This document shows, piece by piece, positions 63,120 to 64,000 of a DNA stretch of 64,000 nt; the stretch's first letter is position 1; each line of letters opens with the position of its first letter. The notes beneath the pieces are model-generated. The model had not been told where the DNA came from. It made no database searches and worked only from the letters and a program-made list of their open reading frames with translations. The stretch spans positions 124,001 through 188,000 of the forward strand of contig JAKZZE010000030.1 in NCBI GenBank assembly GCA_024220505.1, given 5' to 3'. Origin of the DNA: Rhizopus arrhizus. Lineage: Eukaryota; Mucoromycota; Mucoromycetes; Mucorales; Rhizopodaceae. The position numbers and the translations under genes are program-made.

Positions 63120-64000
63120 TTACTTTTTCTTTTTACCGATCGTTCCTCTACAACTTTCACTTCCACAATGGCACATTTGTTCATTTTCTACATTAAAAGT
63201 AGAGAAATTATAATCATAAGACAATTCTGAATAAGCAGGGATATCTTTTGAAGCAAACACACCAAAATGAGCTTCACCTCTATATGACCTATAACAATCA
63301 CCTTAGTAAACAGTTTCCTTATCTCCTTTATTTCTTACCACTTTTCAATATGACAATTAGGATCGCAACTATGATTGATAAATCTTGCCTCAGTTCCTTT
63401 TGTACAAGCATCAATCACTTCACCTTTTGAATATTCCAAAAAGTAGAAGTTATTCTCATTCACATAATCTGTACACATTCTTTCTTCACATAACTTTTGA
63501 CTAATGATTTCACCTCGATATTCAATGACAAATGCGCCCTTTTTTATATCTTCCAGTGTACGAAGACCCCAACCACGTTGATCTGTTTTGAATACTTCGA
63601 GTTTGTATTTTCTTTGCTTTTTTTGAAATCGATTGTTGGAGCATTTGGGTCCACAAGGACAATGTTTGGGATCACATTCATAAAACAGTAACCTAGAGCG
63701 AAAATAAGATGAACAAGTCTTTGATATATATAAACTATACCTATTGATGCAATCATCACCACAACCAACTTCATTTTCACCCGTAGGTTCTTTACAGTGA
63801 CATACGTTTCGTTCATCAGGACATAATTTGGGCTTTCTTTCAACAAATAAATTAGACCTAATCTTTGTAAACACAGGCCGCTTATCCTTTAAGCTTTTGA
63901 TTAAATTCAATTCCCTTTCTTGCCATATAAATGGGGGTAATTCGAATTCTTTGATGGTCAGCAGTGTAGATTCGCCTTGATGAATAGGCAAAGGCAACTC
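63120..64000 (-). CDS. ASH1-like SET-domain histone lysine methyltransferase, 5' part outside the window
   Basis: The C-terminal part is read from 64000 leftwards: exon 63339-64000, a 50-nt intron 63289-63338 (GTAAGA...TAG), and exon 63120-63288 ending TAA. Splicing joins CHIEKW to SYRGEAHFGVF in frame. An AWS-type cysteine cluster (CHCKEPTGENEVGCGDDCINR ... CDPKHCPCGPKC) precedes the SET domain. SET motifs are RGWGLRTLEDIKKGAFVIEY, RFINHSCDPNC and ELSYDYNF, followed by post-SET CHCGSESCRGTIG. The order AWS-SET-postSET and the YDYNF-x-x-FN signature fit the ASH1/H3K36 group; SET2 is the main alternative. An AATAAA signal follows the stop (near 63110, minus strand). The gene acts on chromatin in the nucleus and is the only protein-coding host gene visible. 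Confidence 0.9.

Overview
This window is almost entirely a transposable-element graveyard and nursery from an AT-rich fungal genome, most likely an early-diverging fungus of the Mucoromycota. That assignment is an inference from chromodomain Ty3/gypsy elements, Merlin, CACTA and Tc1-like DNA transposons, two LINE families and very short spliceosomal introns (50-60 nt). Only two host genes are visible: a nuclear tRNA-Ile(AAU) gene at 9669-9742, and the 3' part of an ASH1-like SET-domain histone methyltransferase gene at the right edge (63120 to beyond 64000, minus strand).

Layout. 1-9668: two head-to-tail copies of one APE-type LINE on the minus strand, pointing away from the tRNA-Ile gene. 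A 15-nt piece of the tRNA 5' end sits between the copies and the complete tRNA follows the second, so each insertion went into the tRNA gene and its target-site duplication kept the gene whole. 9880-13030 and 57781-60560: two arrays of degenerate, roughly 0.4-0.8 kb LTR-like units, each carrying a primer-binding site that matches the 3' end (with CCA) of the same tRNA-Ile. 13033-29103: a Tc1-like element (X) holding a 4.1-kb CACTA element and a truncated Ty3/gypsy element (A), which is itself hit by two Tc1/mariner-type elements, one carrying a further one. 29210-57780: a second LINE family in pieces (ORF1 relic, ORF2 in three exon-like blocks, poly-A tail). It is split by a Merlin transposon that contains a complete Ty3/gypsy element (F), by a DD35E Tc1 element, by a solo LTR, and by a complete Ty3/gypsy element (G) that contains another complete Ty3/gypsy element (E) and a DD37E Tc1 element. 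60560-63119: array remnants, then AT-rich sequence with no recognisable gene.

Elements F, E and G each have matching LTR pairs with clean 5-bp target duplications, so they are recent. All three encode protease, RT, RNase H, integrase and a C-terminal chromodomain. F and E have gag separated from pol by a single in-frame UGA. G instead fuses gag and pol but has a canonical A-AAA-AAC heptamer where RNase H and integrase change frame. Three of the four Tc1-like transposases are DD37E and share an unusual terminal-repeat design: arms of about 210 bp whose inner end repeats the outer terminus in inverted orientation. Target-site duplications let the order of insertions be read off directly.
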